Shown here: piece by piece, positions 8,501 through 18,890 of the stretch | How positions within the stretch are numbered: position 1 is the stretch's first letter | Layout of the letters: each line of letters begins with the position of its first letter | Origin: Alteromonas sp. KUL42 | GTDB lineage: Bacteria > Pseudomonadota > Gammaproteobacteria > Enterobacterales > Alteromonadaceae | Direction: 5' to 3' | DNA: 64,000 nucleotides | NCBI RefSeq assembly: GCF_006538325.1 | Contig: NZ_BJKK01000011.1 | Location: 1 to 64,000 of the forward strand | The notes under the pieces: generated by a model | What the model was told of the DNA's origin: nothing | Database searches by the model: none | The model's input: the letters and a program-made list of their open reading frames with translations, nothing else | Translations under genes and position numbers: made by a program

Positions 8501-8511
8501 AAAATGAAAAA

Positions 8512-8543
8512 TTGGGCTGCAAAAAAGTCGCGTTGCAGCCCAA
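8512..8543 (-). terminator. Terminator of the aroQ-accB-accC operon
   Basis: Perfect 11-bp inverted repeat TTGGGCTGCAA / TTGCAGCCCAA (8512-8522 and 8533-8543). Read on the minus strand it is followed by a T-rich stretch (TTTTTCATTTT). It begins 8 nt after the accC stop codon. Confidence 0.9.
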
Positions 8544-8551
8544 AGGGGGGA

Positions 8552-9895
8552 TTAAGCCAAGCCTAATTTTTTCTCTAGGTAGTGGATATTGGTTCCACCG
8601 GCAAAGAAGTTCTCGTCAGCCATAATAGAGCGTTGAAGCGGAATATTGGTTTTAATACCTTCAACAACAATCTCTTCAAGCGCATGGCGCATGCGAGCAA
8701 TGGCTTCATCACGGCTTTCACCATAGGTGATTAACTTACCAATCATAGAGTCATAGTAAGGAGGTACATGGTAGCCGGCGTAAATATGAGATTCCCAACG
8801 AATACCTAAACCACCCGGCGCATGGAACATATCAATAGGACCTGGGCTAGGAATGAAGGTTTTTGGATCTTCTGCATTGATACGACATTCAATAGCGTGA
8901 CCGCGAATTTGAATTTGAGACTGATCAATAGACAAAGGTTGTCCAGCAGCAATACGAAGTTGCTCTTTGATTAAGTCTACTCCTGTAATCATTTCTGAAA
9001 CAGGGTGTTCAACCTGAATACGGGTATTCATTTCAATGAAATAGAATTCGCCATTTTCATACAAGAACTCGAACGTACCAGCACCGCGATAGCCAATTTC
9101 AACACAAGCTCTGCGACAGCGATCACCAATTTTGGTGCGCATCTGCTCTGAAATACCAGGTGCAGGTGCTTCTTCTACTACTTTTTGGTGGCGACGTTGC
9201 ATTGAACAGTCACGTTCACCTAGGTGGATTGCATTACCTTGACCGTCAGCCAATACCTGAATTTCAACGTGACGAGGGTTTTCAAGGAATTTTTCCATGT
9301 AAACTGTCGAGTTGCCGAAGGCTGCGCCCGCTTCTGCTTGTGTGGTCTCTATCGACTTGATTAGCTCAGCTTCGCTGCGTACAACTCGCATACCACGACC
9401 ACCACCGCCACCGGCAGCTTTTACGATGATTGGGTAACCAATGCGCTTGGCAATAGCTTTGTTGCGCTCTATATCATCAGTAAGTGGGCCGTCTGAGCCT
9501 GGTACGCAAGGTACGCCCGCTTTTTTCATCGCATTGATAGCCGATACCTTGTCACCCATTAGGTTGATGGTTTCAGCTTTTGGACCAATGAAGATGAAGC
9601 CACTTTTTTCTACAGCTTCGGCAAAGTCAGCGTTTTCCGCTAAAAAGCCGTATCCTGGGTGGATAGCAATTGAGTTAGTTACTTCTGCGGCAGCAATAAT
9701 ACGTGGAATATTAAGGTAGCTTTCGGTTGCTGACGCCTTACCGATACAAATCGACTCGTCGGCAAGCAACACGTGCTTCAAGTTTTTATCCGCAGTGGAA
9801 TGCACAGCTACAGTCTTGATGCCCAATTCTTTACAGGCTCTCAAGATACGTAGGGCAATTTCACCACGGTTAGCAATTAGTACTTTATCTAGCAT
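8552..9895 (-). CDS. accC: Biotin carboxylase subunit of acetyl-CoA carboxylase
   Basis: 447 residues, the usual AccC length. Catalyses ATP-dependent carboxylation of biotin on AccB, the first step of malonyl-CoA and fatty-acid synthesis. Seen: the N-terminal [20 protein letters not shown], the ATP-grasp glycine loop [13 protein letters not shown] (about 160), the [15 protein letters not shown] segment, and the active-site block [18 protein letters not shown] (about 288-305). It lies 14 nt after accB in the same orientation and is followed by a strong terminator. Nothing unusual. Confidence 0.98.
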   Translation of the reverse strand: MLDKVLIANRGEIALRILRACKELGIKTVAVHSTADKNLKHVLLADESICIGKASATESYLNIPRIIAAAEVTNSIAIHPGYGFLAENADFAEAVEKSGFIFIGPKAETINLMGDKVSAINAMKKAGVPCVPGSDGPLTDDIERNKAIAKRIGYPIIVKAAGGGGGRGMRVVRSEAELIKSIETTQAEAGAAFGNSTVYMEKFLENPRHVEIQVLADGQGNAIHLGERDCSMQRRHQKVVEEAPAPGISEQMRTKIGDRCRRACVEIGYRGAGTFEFLYENGEFYFIEMNTRIQVEHPVSEMITGVDLIKEQLRIAAGQPLSIDQSQIQIRGHAIECRINAEDPKTFIPSPGPIDMFHAPGGLGIRWESHIYAGYHVPPYYDSMIGKLITYGESRDEAIARMRHALEEIVVEGIKTNIPLQRSIMADENFFAGGTNIHYLEKKLGLA

Positions 9896-9909
9896 AATGC
9901 AGTACTCGC

Positions 9910-10380
9910 TTATTCAATGATAAACATTGGCTGGTCGAATTCTACCGGATCTTGGTTGTCTACCAAGATGGCTTTCACGACACCTGCTTTATCTGCTTCA
10001 ATTTGGTTCATCATCTTCATTGCTTCAATGATACAAAGTGTATCGCCAACTTTTACTTGCTGGCCTACTTCAGCAAATGGCTTTGCTGTAGGTGATGATG
10101 CACGATAGAACGTACCAACCATTGGAGACTTAACAACGTGGCCATCTGGTTGTGCAGGTGCGGCGGCTGCTGGCGCTTCAGCAGCTGGCGCAGGTGCAGC
10201 AGCTGGAGCCGGAGCCATTTGAGGCGCAGCTGGTGCAGCGAAGCTGTAATTAACTGGTGCTTGAACGCCAGTGGGACCACGGTGAATACGAACAGACTCT
10301 TCGCCTTCAGTGATCTCAAGCTCGGCAATGCCTGATTCTTCCACTAGTTCGATGAGTTTTTTAATCTTTCTAATATCCAT
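9910..10380 (-). CDS. accB: Biotin carboxyl carrier protein of acetyl-CoA carboxylase
   Basis: 156 residues. The N-terminal dimerisation segment ([18 protein letters not shown]) is followed by an Ala/Pro-rich linker (about 48-85) and a biotinyl domain with the biotin-accepting lysine in EAMKMM (about 119-124). It carries biotin between AccC and the AccAD transferase. It is 14 nt after aroQ, in the widespread gammaproteobacterial order aroQ-accB-accC. Confidence 0.98.
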   Translation of the reverse strand: MDIRKIKKLIELVEESGIAELEITEGEESVRIHRGPTGVQAPVNYSFAAPAAPQMAPAPAAAPAPAAEAPAAAAPAQPDGHVVKSPMVGTFYRASSPTAKPFAEVGQQVKVGDTLCIIEAMKMMNQIEADKAGVVKAILVDNQDPVEFDQPMFIIE

Positions 10381-10394
10381 GTTCTGTCTCTGCT

Positions 10395-10835
10395 TTATTT
10401 TTGCGTTTTCGGTAAATTGATTGCTGCAGTTAACGCGAGCGAATAGCCCATGGCGCCAAGGCCAACAATGACGCCAGCTGCAACATCAGAAAAATACGAG
10501 TGATGACGAAACGGCTCACGTGCGTGAACGTTCGACAAATGCACCTCAATAAACGGGATATTGACACTTAGCAAAGCGTCGCGAAGGGCAACGCTTGTGT
10601 GTGTAAAGGCAGCAGGATTAATGATAATAGCGTCTACGTTCCCCATGGCTTCATGCACGCGATCGATTAGCTCAAATTCAGCATTAGACTGAAAATGAGA
10701 CAGCGTGACATCACTTGACGCTGCTTGTGCTTGCAAGTCGTCTACAATGTCTTGCAAGGTTTGCGTGCCATACTTGTCGGGTTCACGTTGGCCTAACATG
10801 TTTAAGTTAGGGCCATTCAATAACAAAATATTCAT
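10395..10835 (-). CDS. aroQ: Type II 3-dehydroquinate dehydratase
   Basis: 146 residues, standard for the dodecameric type II enzyme that converts 3-dehydroquinate to 3-dehydroshikimate. Motifs: [22 protein letters not shown] (catalytic Tyr in the flexible lid), [45 protein letters not shown] (catalytic His). First gene of the operon; its promoter must lie in 10836-11026, which is AT-rich with no other gene I can support. Confidence 0.97.
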   Translation of the reverse strand: MNILLLNGPNLNMLGQREPDKYGTQTLQDIVDDLQAQAASSDVTLSHFQSNAEFELIDRVHEAMGNVDAIIINPAAFTHTSVALRDALLSVNIPFIEVHLSNVHAREPFRHHSYFSDVAAGVIVGLGAMGYSLALTAAINLPKTQK

Positions 10836-11026
10836 TTAGTTTGCTGCTATCTTCGGGAAAATGTCATGGTACTTTTCATTTCAACAAAGTTTTGTGACAG
10901 TTGCACGAAAAAAAGCCAATTTTTTAGCTCGTTTATTGCAATATTCTTTGATTATAGAGATAGCAAAAGATTTCGCAGCAAAATACTGGTCTAATCAGGT
11001 GTTTTCGGTGCAAAGTTTGTGGCTGG

Positions 11027-11986
11027 TTAGTCTTCTTCAAGCTTAAAAGGTACACTTTGATAGCCGCCGTGGTAGCGAGCCAGATAGATCCCAAAATGCA
11101 AATGGGGAAGGGACGAAAACCCTGTGCTGCCTGTGTAGCCAATTAATTGCCCTTTTTGTACAGGCTGTCCACGTGCTACTACCACCCCTTGGTATTTCAA
11201 ATGATAATACTCGCCCGTGGTGCCGTCGTTGTGTAATATCACAACGTAATTTGCATATTTGGCGTATTCGGGAGTATCACCACCTTGGTTACTGTCACTT
11301 TTAATATCTACTACTACGCCCCCTCGCGCGGCTAAAACAGGTGTGCCTATAGGTGCAGCAAAATCTAAGGCGTATCTTGAAGCGCCGGTATGGCTAAAAC
11401 TGCCATTGAAGCCCTGTACGATGGGGTAAGCACCTACAGGTTGTAATGGTGAGCTATAACGTGTGTTGTTGTCGTGTTTTGCGTTAATACTGCCCACGGT
11501 CCACTTCACGCGCATGGAACGCCAAAAGGCGTCTGGGTTTTTAGTGTATCCAAGCAGTATCGGCTTATTACTATCTAGAAACGCATTAGCATGAGACGTT
11601 TTGTTGAGCTTAACTAAGGACTGCGCTAACCCAGTGGATAGCGAGAATGGACTTTGTTTGCCTGCGGGAGCCTTTACTGCCGAATGTGATTGAGGCGACT
11701 GAGTAAATAATACATCTGAATACAGCGTCAGGGCGAGGGGAAGTGCTAAGTGGCGTTTGGCTGTGACTTTATAGTAGTTTGGCACTGATGCCGATTTTAC
11801 CAGCGTAAAACAGAAACGCTTTTCATCAAAACAACCTAATGTCTTTGGCGCTGCGTGTACGGGTGGTACTAAGGTAGTATTTAATATAAGTGAAGCGAAA
11901 AAGACAATGAAAACGCGCAAAAAGCGAATTCGACGCACCATAGCACGTCGAATTCGCTGGATTAGTCTATTGCGCGGCCTTTCCAT
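11027..11986 (-). CDS. M23 family zinc metallopeptidase (murein endopeptidase-like), exported
   Basis: 319 residues. The basic N-terminus is followed by a hydrophobic signal segment (about 24-45, ending VHAAP). The C-terminal 130 residues are a LytM/M23 domain: FSHTGASRYALDFAAPIGTPV with His and Asp zinc ligands, then YYHLKYQG, and HLHFG, the HxH motif. Probably cleaves peptidoglycan cross-links in the periplasm. The start at 11986 overlaps the dsbD stop by 20 nt. An internal ATG at 11941 gives a more usual signal peptide and lies in the loop of a 12-bp hairpin. Third gene of cutA-dsbD-M23. Confidence 0.85.
   Translation of the reverse strand: MERPRNRLIQRIRRAMVRRIRFLRVFIVFFASLILNTTLVPPVHAAPKTLGCFDEKRFCFTLVKSASVPNYYKVTAKRHLALPLALTLYSDVLFTQSPQSHSAVKAPAGKQSPFSLSTGLAQSLVKLNKTSHANAFLDSNKPILLGYTKNPDAFWRSMRVKWTVGSINAKHDNNTRYSSPLQPVGAYPIVQGFNGSFSHTGASRYALDFAAPIGTPVLAARGGVVVDIKSDSNQGGDTPEYAKYANYVVILHNDGTTGEYYHLKYQGVVVARGQPVQKGQLIGYTGSTGFSSLPHLHFGIYLARYHGGYQSVPFKLEED
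11924..11957 (-). promoter_or_regulatory. 12-bp perfect inverted repeat around an in-frame ATG of the M23 gene
   Basis: GCGAATTCGACG (11924-11935) and CGTCGAATTCGC (11946-11957) are perfect complements separated by 10 nt. The minus-strand ATG at 11941-11939, a candidate start of the M23 peptidase, is in the loop. In mRNA this would fold as a stable stem covering the region just upstream of that codon. A role in translational control is inference; in the longer gene model it is coding sequence. Confidence 0.5.
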
Positions 11987-13871
11987 TTACCGTTTTGTTA
12001 ATATGGGCTGAGAAAGTATCAGCATCCATAAAACCTGTTACACGGGCTTGGGTGAGTTCGTTGCCTTTGGTATCAAAGAACAAAATAGTGGGTAAACCGT
12101 AAATGTTGAATGAATCAAACATTTCCTGACGTTCAGGGGTGTTGTCAGTTAAGTCCATTTGCATCCATACAGTGTTGCTTAGTGCGTCAACGACATTGGC
12201 TTGTGGGAATGTGTATTTTTCAAACTCTTTACAGGCTACACACCAGTCGGCATATAAGTCGACCATTACCGTTTTACCTTCAGCGTTGGCTGCGGCAACT
12301 TTGTTCTGTAAATCGCTTAGATCGCGTGCAATCACAAATTCAGGGTGTTGTGCTTTTTCGCCCCACAAACCGGTGTTTACGCCCGCTTGATAAGCAAGGC
12401 CTGCACTGCCCATGATGCCGACTGCTACAAGTACAGCGCGTAAAAGTTTAGCTAGCGAATTTGGCGTTGAGCGATTTGTAGCCCAGTAGTAACCAAACAG
12501 GCCAAAACCCAATGCTGCCCATAAGAAATCAGAGTACGGGCTATTCCACAACCGCTCAATGAAGACAATGGCAACGGCTAACATCATAAAGCCGAATGTC
12601 ACTTTTACAACATTCATCCAATTGCCCGCTTTGGGAAGTAGTTTTCCGCCAGTCATACCAAATAAAATTAGCGGCACACCCATACCAATACTAAGCAGAT
12701 ACAGGGAAATAAACCCTAGGGTCATGTCTCCGGTTTGTGCAATAAACAGCAAAATGCCGGTTAGTGGTGCGGTGGTGCATGGCGATGCTATAAGGCCAGA
12801 CAATACACCCATAATAAACACACCCACAAAACTACCTGGCGTTTGGTTGTTACTCATGTGGGTAAGTTTTTCTTGGTATTTGGCGGGAAGTTGAATTTCA
12901 AAGCCGCCAAATAGTGCAACAGCTAGTGTTACGAATAACACGATGAACACACCCAAAACCACTGGGTGTTGCAGCGCCGCTTGGAATTGTGCACCCGCCA
13001 CGGCAACCACTAAGCCTAATAAAGAATAGGTAATGGCCATGCCTTGTACATAAACAAAGGTTAACCAAAATGCGTGAGAGGTTGTTTTCGGTTTGCCTTG
13101 CCCAATTACAATGCCAGATACAATGGGGTACATCGGAAAAACACAGGGGGTAAATGCCAAACCAATACCTAAAGCAAAAAACAATGCCAGCGTTAATGGC
13201 AGATTGTCTTTATTAATTAGCTGCTCTGCCAGTGAAAATTGCTCGCTAACTGGAGTATCGCTATCGTCAGCATTACCGCTGCTGGCAACACCGACTTCTG
13301 ACAAATACACCACTTTCACAGTGGGCGGGTAGCAAAGCCCTGCATCAGCACACCCTTGATAGCGCACCTTTACGATGCCATCAGCATTGGCACTTTCTAT
13401 TGGAACCGTAATAGTTACCCCATTATAAAAAACTTCTGATTCACCAAAAAACTCATCTTCAATCATCACACCATCGGGGTAAGACGGCGTGCCAATTTCT
13501 GCTTCTTTAGCAACGTATTGAAATTGCTTTTTATACAGGTAATAGCCGTCGGCAATAGTGAAAGAAAGGTGTAGTTGGTCACCTTGTTGATTGAAGTCAA
13601 AGGCAAAAGCCTGATCGACTTCTAAAAACTGCGGCTCATTAGCAAAGGGGTCGTTGAATGCATCGTTAAGCTGTGCATGCAGTGAAGGGCTAAATAGCTG
13701 AGACAAAAATAGTAGCGATAAAAGCGTGAACCATTGGCGAATTGAAATACGAGCAATGTGCTTAGCAGACATAGCATTGGACAGTGAGTCTTTGGATGTA
13801 GCGCGCTTTGATAGAACGCGCTTTGATTTAATTAGCTTAGGTTGAACGAGCATAGTGAAGTTAGGTCTCAT
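11967..13871 (-). CDS. dsbD: Thiol:disulfide interchange protein DsbD
   Basis: 634 residues, slightly long because of a basic N-terminal extension; the signal segment is QWFTLLSLLFLSQLFSPSLHAQ. Domains in order: the periplasmic alpha domain with GCADAGLCYPP (Cys pair, about 171-176), eight-helix membrane domain with FTPCVFPMYP and ASPCTTAPL cysteines, and a C-terminal thioredoxin-like gamma domain with DWCVACKEFE (CxxC). Moves reducing power from cytoplasmic thioredoxin to periplasmic DsbC/DsbG and cytochrome-maturation proteins. 6 nt after cutA and overlapping the M23 gene. An ATG at 13772 is an alternative start closer to the signal peptide. Confidence 0.95.
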   Translation of the reverse strand: MRPNFTMLVQPKLIKSKRVLSKRATSKDSLSNAMSAKHIARISIRQWFTLLSLLFLSQLFSPSLHAQLNDAFNDPFANEPQFLEVDQAFAFDFNQQGDQLHLSFTIADGYYLYKKQFQYVAKEAEIGTPSYPDGVMIEDEFFGESEVFYNGVTITVPIESANADGIVKVRYQGCADAGLCYPPTVKVVYLSEVGVASSGNADDSDTPVSEQFSLAEQLINKDNLPLTLALFFALGIGLAFTPCVFPMYPIVSGIVIGQGKPKTTSHAFWLTFVYVQGMAITYSLLGLVVAVAGAQFQAALQHPVVLGVFIVLFVTLAVALFGGFEIQLPAKYQEKLTHMSNNQTPGSFVGVFIMGVLSGLIASPCTTAPLTGILLFIAQTGDMTLGFISLYLLSIGMGVPLILFGMTGGKLLPKAGNWMNVVKVTFGFMMLAVAIVFIERLWNSPYSDFLWAALGFGLFGYYWATNRSTPNSLAKLLRAVLVAVGIMGSAGLAYQAGVNTGLWGEKAQHPEFVIARDLSDLQNKVAAANAEGKTVMVDLYADWCVACKEFEKYTFPQANVVDALSNTVWMQMDLTDNTPERQEMFDSFNIYGLPTILFFDTKGNELTQARVTGFMDADTFSAHINKTVNGKAAQ

Positions 13872-13877
13872 ATTTCA

Positions 13878-14192
13878 TTATTCTTGTAACGTAGTTTGTA
13901 ACCAGTGGCCATAGGCATGACTAGCTTCTGTGTTGAGCTCCAGCCATTCTGGTACCTCATAGGGATGAAGTGAGATCACTTTATCGTAGGCCTGTAACAC
14001 CTTTTGAGTATTGGTTTTTATCAAGAGTTGGCACTCGTTGTCGGTTTCTACCTTTCCTTGCCATTCATAAACCGACTGCACACCTTTAATAATATTAACA
14101 CAAGCCGCCAAATGACTTTCTACTAGAGCTTTGGCAATAGTTTTTGCCACTTCTTCATTAGGGGTAGTGCACAGCACAAGCTTAATCGTCAT
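13878..14192 (-). CDS. cutA: CutA divalent-cation tolerance family protein
   Basis: 104 residues of the trimeric, PII-like CutA family: CTTPNEEVAKTIAKALVESHLAACVNI, VYEWQGKVETDNECQLLIKT, and HPYEVPEWLELN. Historically linked to copper tolerance, but the biochemical role is unsettled. First gene of the cutA-dsbD-M23 operon, an arrangement common in gammaproteobacteria. Confidence 0.95.
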   Translation of the reverse strand: MTIKLVLCTTPNEEVAKTIAKALVESHLAACVNIIKGVQSVYEWQGKVETDNECQLLIKTNTQKVLQAYDKVISLHPYEVPEWLELNTEASHAYGHWLQTTLQE

Positions 14193-14225
14193 GAGTAAAC
14201 CTTTTTACCTTCTGAAATAAGAAAT

Positions 14226-14279
14226 TAGAGCGTGTTGACCTTTGCTGCAAAAACGTACCGCAAAGGTCAACACGCTCTA
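14226..14279. repeat. 20-bp inverted-repeat element (TAGAGCGTGTTGACCTTTGC)
   Basis: Left arm 14226-14245 and right arm 14260-14279 are perfect complements of 20 bp with a 14-nt loop (TGCAAAAACGTACC). It sits between the divergent cutA and fxsA genes, so it is not a simple end-of-gene terminator and has no adjacent T tract. A degenerate relative lies at 48431-48490, and 14 bp spanning the arm end and loop recur at 7183-7196. Probably a REP-like dispersed repeat. Confidence 0.85.
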
Positions 14280-14432
14280 GGCCAATCTAGGTTACAAGAC
14301 CGCCTTTGGATGATTATTCTTTCACATACGTAGTATATCACGGTTGTAATCGGTCGCTCTTAGTGGCTAATTAACCGATTTCCCTCCTTCATTTCTTGCT
14401 ATTAAGCTCAAAGCCCCTATAACAGGTAGTGA

Positions 14433-15011
14433 ATGAATAAAAGAGGAAGTGTTTTGCGGGTTTTATTTATACTGTTTGCAGTTCTCCCCATTTTAGAAAT
14501 TGCCCTGTTAGTGAATGTGGGTAGTGTTATTGGCGGTTGGAATACTATTGGATTAGTTATTCTAACGGCTTTTATTGGTGCTTACTTTGTAAAGCGCGAG
14601 GGAATAAGCACATTGCAAACTGCGCAAGCTAAAATGCAACGCAATGAAGTGCCAGGTAAAGAGCTGGTGGAAGGCTTAATGTTGGTAATTGCTGGTGTTT
14701 TATTGGTTACGCCAGGGTTTATTACCGACATTTTCGGCTTTATGTTTGCGCTGCCGGGCTCTCGTCATTTGATTGCCGCGCAAGTGAGTAAGCATATGAA
14801 AATGCGCGTGGTGGTACCGGGTGTGAGCCCTGATATGTCAGGTGGTTTCGGGCAAAATCCTTTTAATCAGGGGCCTGCTGGCCAAAATCCATTTCACGGT
14901 GGTCACAACCCATTTCATGGCGGTCAAAACGGCCACGCTAATCAAGATAATGTGTTTGAAGGTGAGTACACCGACAACACCACGCAAGACCCTAATAAGC
15001 GACTAAAATAA
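14433..15011 (+). CDS. fxsA: FxsA family membrane protein
   Basis: 192 residues. Membrane helices near 8-28 and 32-52, a polar middle with TAQAKMQRNEVPGKELVEGLMLVIAGVLLVTPGFITDIFGF, characteristic of FxsA, and a third/fourth helix. The C-terminal third (about 135-180) is an unusual Gly/Asn-rich tail with four NPF motifs (QNPFNQ, QNPFHGGH, NPFHGGQ). In E. coli FxsA overproduction relieves F-plasmid exclusion of phage T7; its normal role is unknown. Upstream of groES in the same orientation but separated by its own terminator. Confidence 0.9.
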   Translation: MNKRGSVLRVLFILFAVLPILEIALLVNVGSVIGGWNTIGLVILTAFIGAYFVKREGISTLQTAQAKMQRNEVPGKELVEGLMLVIAGVLLVTPGFITDIFGFMFALPGSRHLIAAQVSKHMKMRVVVPGVSPDMSGGFGQNPFNQGPAGQNPFHGGHNPFHGGQNGHANQDNVFEGEYTDNTTQDPNKRLK

Positions 15012-15037
15012 CGCTTTTTCAGCAATTTTTCCTTACC

Positions 15038-15069
15038 AGAGGTGGAACAAGTGTGGCGCCTCTTTTGTC
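15038..15069 (+). terminator. Terminator of fxsA
   Basis: AGAGGTG (15038-15044) pairs with CGCCTCT (15057-15063, one G-U pair) around a 12-nt loop and is followed by TTTGTCTTTT. 27 nt after the fxsA stop. Confidence 0.6.
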
Positions 15070-15137
15070 TTTTCAATCACAGAAAAATAGCGAATTAGTA
15101 AAAAAATCAGTTTTTTTTACATTTTTTTGCTCAAAAA

Positions 15138-15170
15138 CCCTTGAAGTTGTCTGGGTACTACCCCATCTAT
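15138..15170 (+). promoter_or_regulatory. Sigma32 (heat-shock) promoter of groES-groEL
   Basis: CCCTTGAAG at 15138-15146 and CCCCATCTAT at 15161-15170 with a 14-nt spacer match the RpoH consensus (CTTGAAA - CCCCATnT). The predicted transcript would have about a 110-nt leader before groES. No CIRCE inverted repeat is seen, as expected for gammaproteobacteria. Confidence 0.88.
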
Positions 15171-15288
15171 CCGTGCAGAAACGATTTTAACTGCCCAGCA
15201 ATGGGCAACCCAGGCACACAACATTCAGACAATCTGGATGTTGGTAAACACATAAACTTGAATAGTGAAATTTTCAGGAGACTTGAAA

Positions 15289-15579
15289 ATGGCAATTCGT
15301 CCTTTACACGACCGCGTAATTCTTAAGCGCGCAGAGCAAGAAAGCAAATCTGCAGGCGGTATCGTTCTGACTGGTTCAGCAGCAGAAAAATCTACACGCG
15401 GTGAAGTTATTGCAGTAGGCAATGGTCGCATTCTTGAGAACGGCGAAGTGAAAGCGCTTGACGTTAAAGTTGGCGACACCGTTATTTTCAACGACGGTTA
15501 CGGCGTTAAAACAGAAAAGCTGGATGGTGAAGAAGTACTAATCCTAAGCGAAAGCGACATTCTAGCGATTGTTGAGTAA
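15289..15579 (+). CDS. groES: Co-chaperonin GroES
   Basis: 96 residues, normal length: [17 protein letters not shown], the mobile loop [18 protein letters not shown] (about 23-40), [12 protein letters not shown]. Caps GroEL and shapes the folding chamber in the cytosol. ATG 15289 follows AGGAG (15276-15280) at proper spacing; an upstream ATG at 15265 adds eight non-conserved residues and is not preferred. Transcribed with groEL from the sigma32 promoter. Confidence 0.98.
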   Translation: MAIRPLHDRVILKRAEQESKSAGGIVLTGSAAEKSTRGEVIAVGNGRILENGEVKALDVKVGDTVIFNDGYGVKTEKLDGEEVLILSESDILAIVE

Positions 15580-15595
15580 TAACAACTAACGTTAA

Positions 15596-17257
<1,662 letters not shown>

Positions 17258-17368
17258 TCAAAGCTGCTCTCGCCTAGTCCTTGTAAATCAATGGCTTATA
17301 TGTAGTGTATACATTAAAGTAGACACAAATGTAGCAGTGATGTAGGACAGAAAAGAAGCCAAAAGAAA

Positions 17369-17397
17369 GGCGTTGGGTTAACACTCAGCGCCTTTTT
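17369..17397 (+). terminator. Terminator of groES-groEL
   Basis: GGCGTTGGGT (17369-17378) pairs completely, with two G-U pairs, to ACTCAGCGCC (17383-17392) around a TAAC loop and is followed by five T. About 110 nt after the groEL stop. Confidence 0.88.
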
Positions 17398-17407
17398 CAT
17401 TTGAACC

Positions 17408-18814
17408 TTATATCTCGTCTGGTAAGCGCTCTACTTTCGATTCATGATAGGTTTGTGCTTCTTTCGATATCAGAAGGCTTTGATGATAGTCCTGAGCTTC
17501 AGCATCAGTCAGAAAATCTACATCAGGCTTTAACTCTTCAAGTTTGGCCCTCAGTTCATCTAAATCTACTCTGAAAAACTCTTTACGGTTGTTTACTAGA
17601 TTGAGTCGATGTTCATTGAAATGACGATGCAGTTCAGCTTCAAGTGCAGGCGCATCCTCAGAATAAATAAGAGCATGGACGTCAAATGTGAATGGCACAC
17701 TGGCATCCCCAAGCTCACGCACACGGTCTAGGGGCTCCAGTCTTCTAGTCATACCGATTTTAAATACCCCATCACCAAATGAACCGATGTTACTTATGAT
17801 ATAGACGTAACCAGATTTGGTTTGTTGTGCCATCGATAGAGCCCGTTCTGATTTTGCTCTGGCCTCGTTCAGTTGTGCCTCAAGTTCTTCAAGTTCAGAC
17901 TTTAAGCGCTTCAGCTCGTCACCAGTAGCTTTATTGGCTCTTTCATTGGCCTTAGCAACAAGCTCTTCGTATTTATGCTGTTCTCTTGCCGCTGCCTCTT
18001 GTTCCTTTATTAACTGTTGTTCTTCTCTGAGTTGGCGCTTAGCTTCTGCTCGGTCTTCCTTCTCTTGTCTGAGCTTCTCAGCATATTCATAAGTGAGTCT
18101 TAGTTCTTGCAACTTGAGTTGGAAATAGGGTTCTGTTATCTGAATATTGTTAGACTTGTTGAGTTTGTCGATGGCTTCTCTGGCTTTAGTTAAGCGCTCT
18201 TCCATTCTGCGGATATTATTCCATCTCACGTTTGATACTGCTGCGTCACATTCGTTGTTGAAAGCTCTTAGTGTTAGTTTGAGTGCTCTGTTTGTCATCG
18301 TCTGGCCTTCTCTGGCACTGTTGTTAACTTTCCACTCAGTATGACAAACGGCCGCTTGTTTGGCTTTCAGCATATCTTTCTGCTGCTCTCGCACAGCAGT
18401 AATCTCAGCTTTGAATCTGTCTGAAGTTCCAAAATCGAAGTGAGGTTCATAGTACCCCAATGTGGATAGCTCAATTTTTTCATCGAATACAGCCAACTCT
18501 CTTTCAAGTTCGTCAAATAGCTTTCGTTTAGCCGCATAAGATGCCCGAAGCGTCTGTATGTTTGATGTAATTGCATCTGACTCGGCGTTCAGTTCCTTCA
18601 CACGGTCCTCAATAGAACTTATAGGTTGGTACTTATCTAATAGCGCTACGTTTTTCTGCTCTGAGTCTTGAAGGTGAGATTTGATTTTGTTGAGCTCTAA
18701 CTTTAGTTCGCGAGACTTTAAAAGTGCGTGTATTAAGAACGATATAGTTGTAAAAACTAAGGCGTAGGTAATTATATGTCCATAATCACTTGGAAGAGCT
18801 TCAATCAAGCTCAT
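17408..18814 (-). CDS. DUF4041 / T5orf172 (GIY-YIG-like) coiled-coil protein, membrane-anchored
   Basis: 468 residues. Residues about 12-31 form one hydrophobic segment (HIITYALVFTTISFLIHALL). Then follow long charged helices with heptad character (about 32-340), including a segment typical of DUF4041 (TMTNRALKLTLRAFNNECDAAV, about 175-200). The C-terminal domain is T5orf172-type, related to GIY-YIG nucleases: SGYVYIISN, FKIGMTRRLEPLDRVRELGD, ELHRHFNEHRLN, KEFFRVDLDEL. Related architectures are frequent in phages and mobile elements; the cellular role is unknown. It stands alone between groEL and an esterase gene, which suggests acquired accessory DNA. Nuclease activity is plausible but not shown by the sequence. 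Confidence 0.8.
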   Translation of the reverse strand: MSLIEALPSDYGHIITYALVFTTISFLIHALLKSRELKLELNKIKSHLQDSEQKNVALLDKYQPISSIEDRVKELNAESDAITSNIQTLRASYAAKRKLFDELERELAVFDEKIELSTLGYYEPHFDFGTSDRFKAEITAVREQQKDMLKAKQAAVCHTEWKVNNSAREGQTMTNRALKLTLRAFNNECDAAVSNVRWNNIRRMEERLTKAREAIDKLNKSNNIQITEPYFQLKLQELRLTYEYAEKLRQEKEDRAEAKRQLREEQQLIKEQEAAAREQHKYEELVAKANERANKATGDELKRLKSELEELEAQLNEARAKSERALSMAQQTKSGYVYIISNIGSFGDGVFKIGMTRRLEPLDRVRELGDASVPFTFDVHALIYSEDAPALEAELHRHFNEHRLNLVNNRKEFFRVDLDELRAKLEELKPDVDFLTDAEAQDYHQSLLISKEAQTYHESKVERLPDEI

Positions 18815-18890
18815 AGTCGTAGTCCGTGTCTGCCAGTGCTTCTGATAACCTTATAACAAGTAGATATCCAATACAAAATCGAGCCTTGGT

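Noticed and set aside
9160..9719. Open frames antisense to accC
   Set aside because: Mirror frames of a conserved gene, no recognisable protein features.
10861..11046. 61-codon plus-strand frame upstream of aroQ
   Set aside because: No ribosome site or family; lies in the promoter region and runs into the end of the M23 gene.
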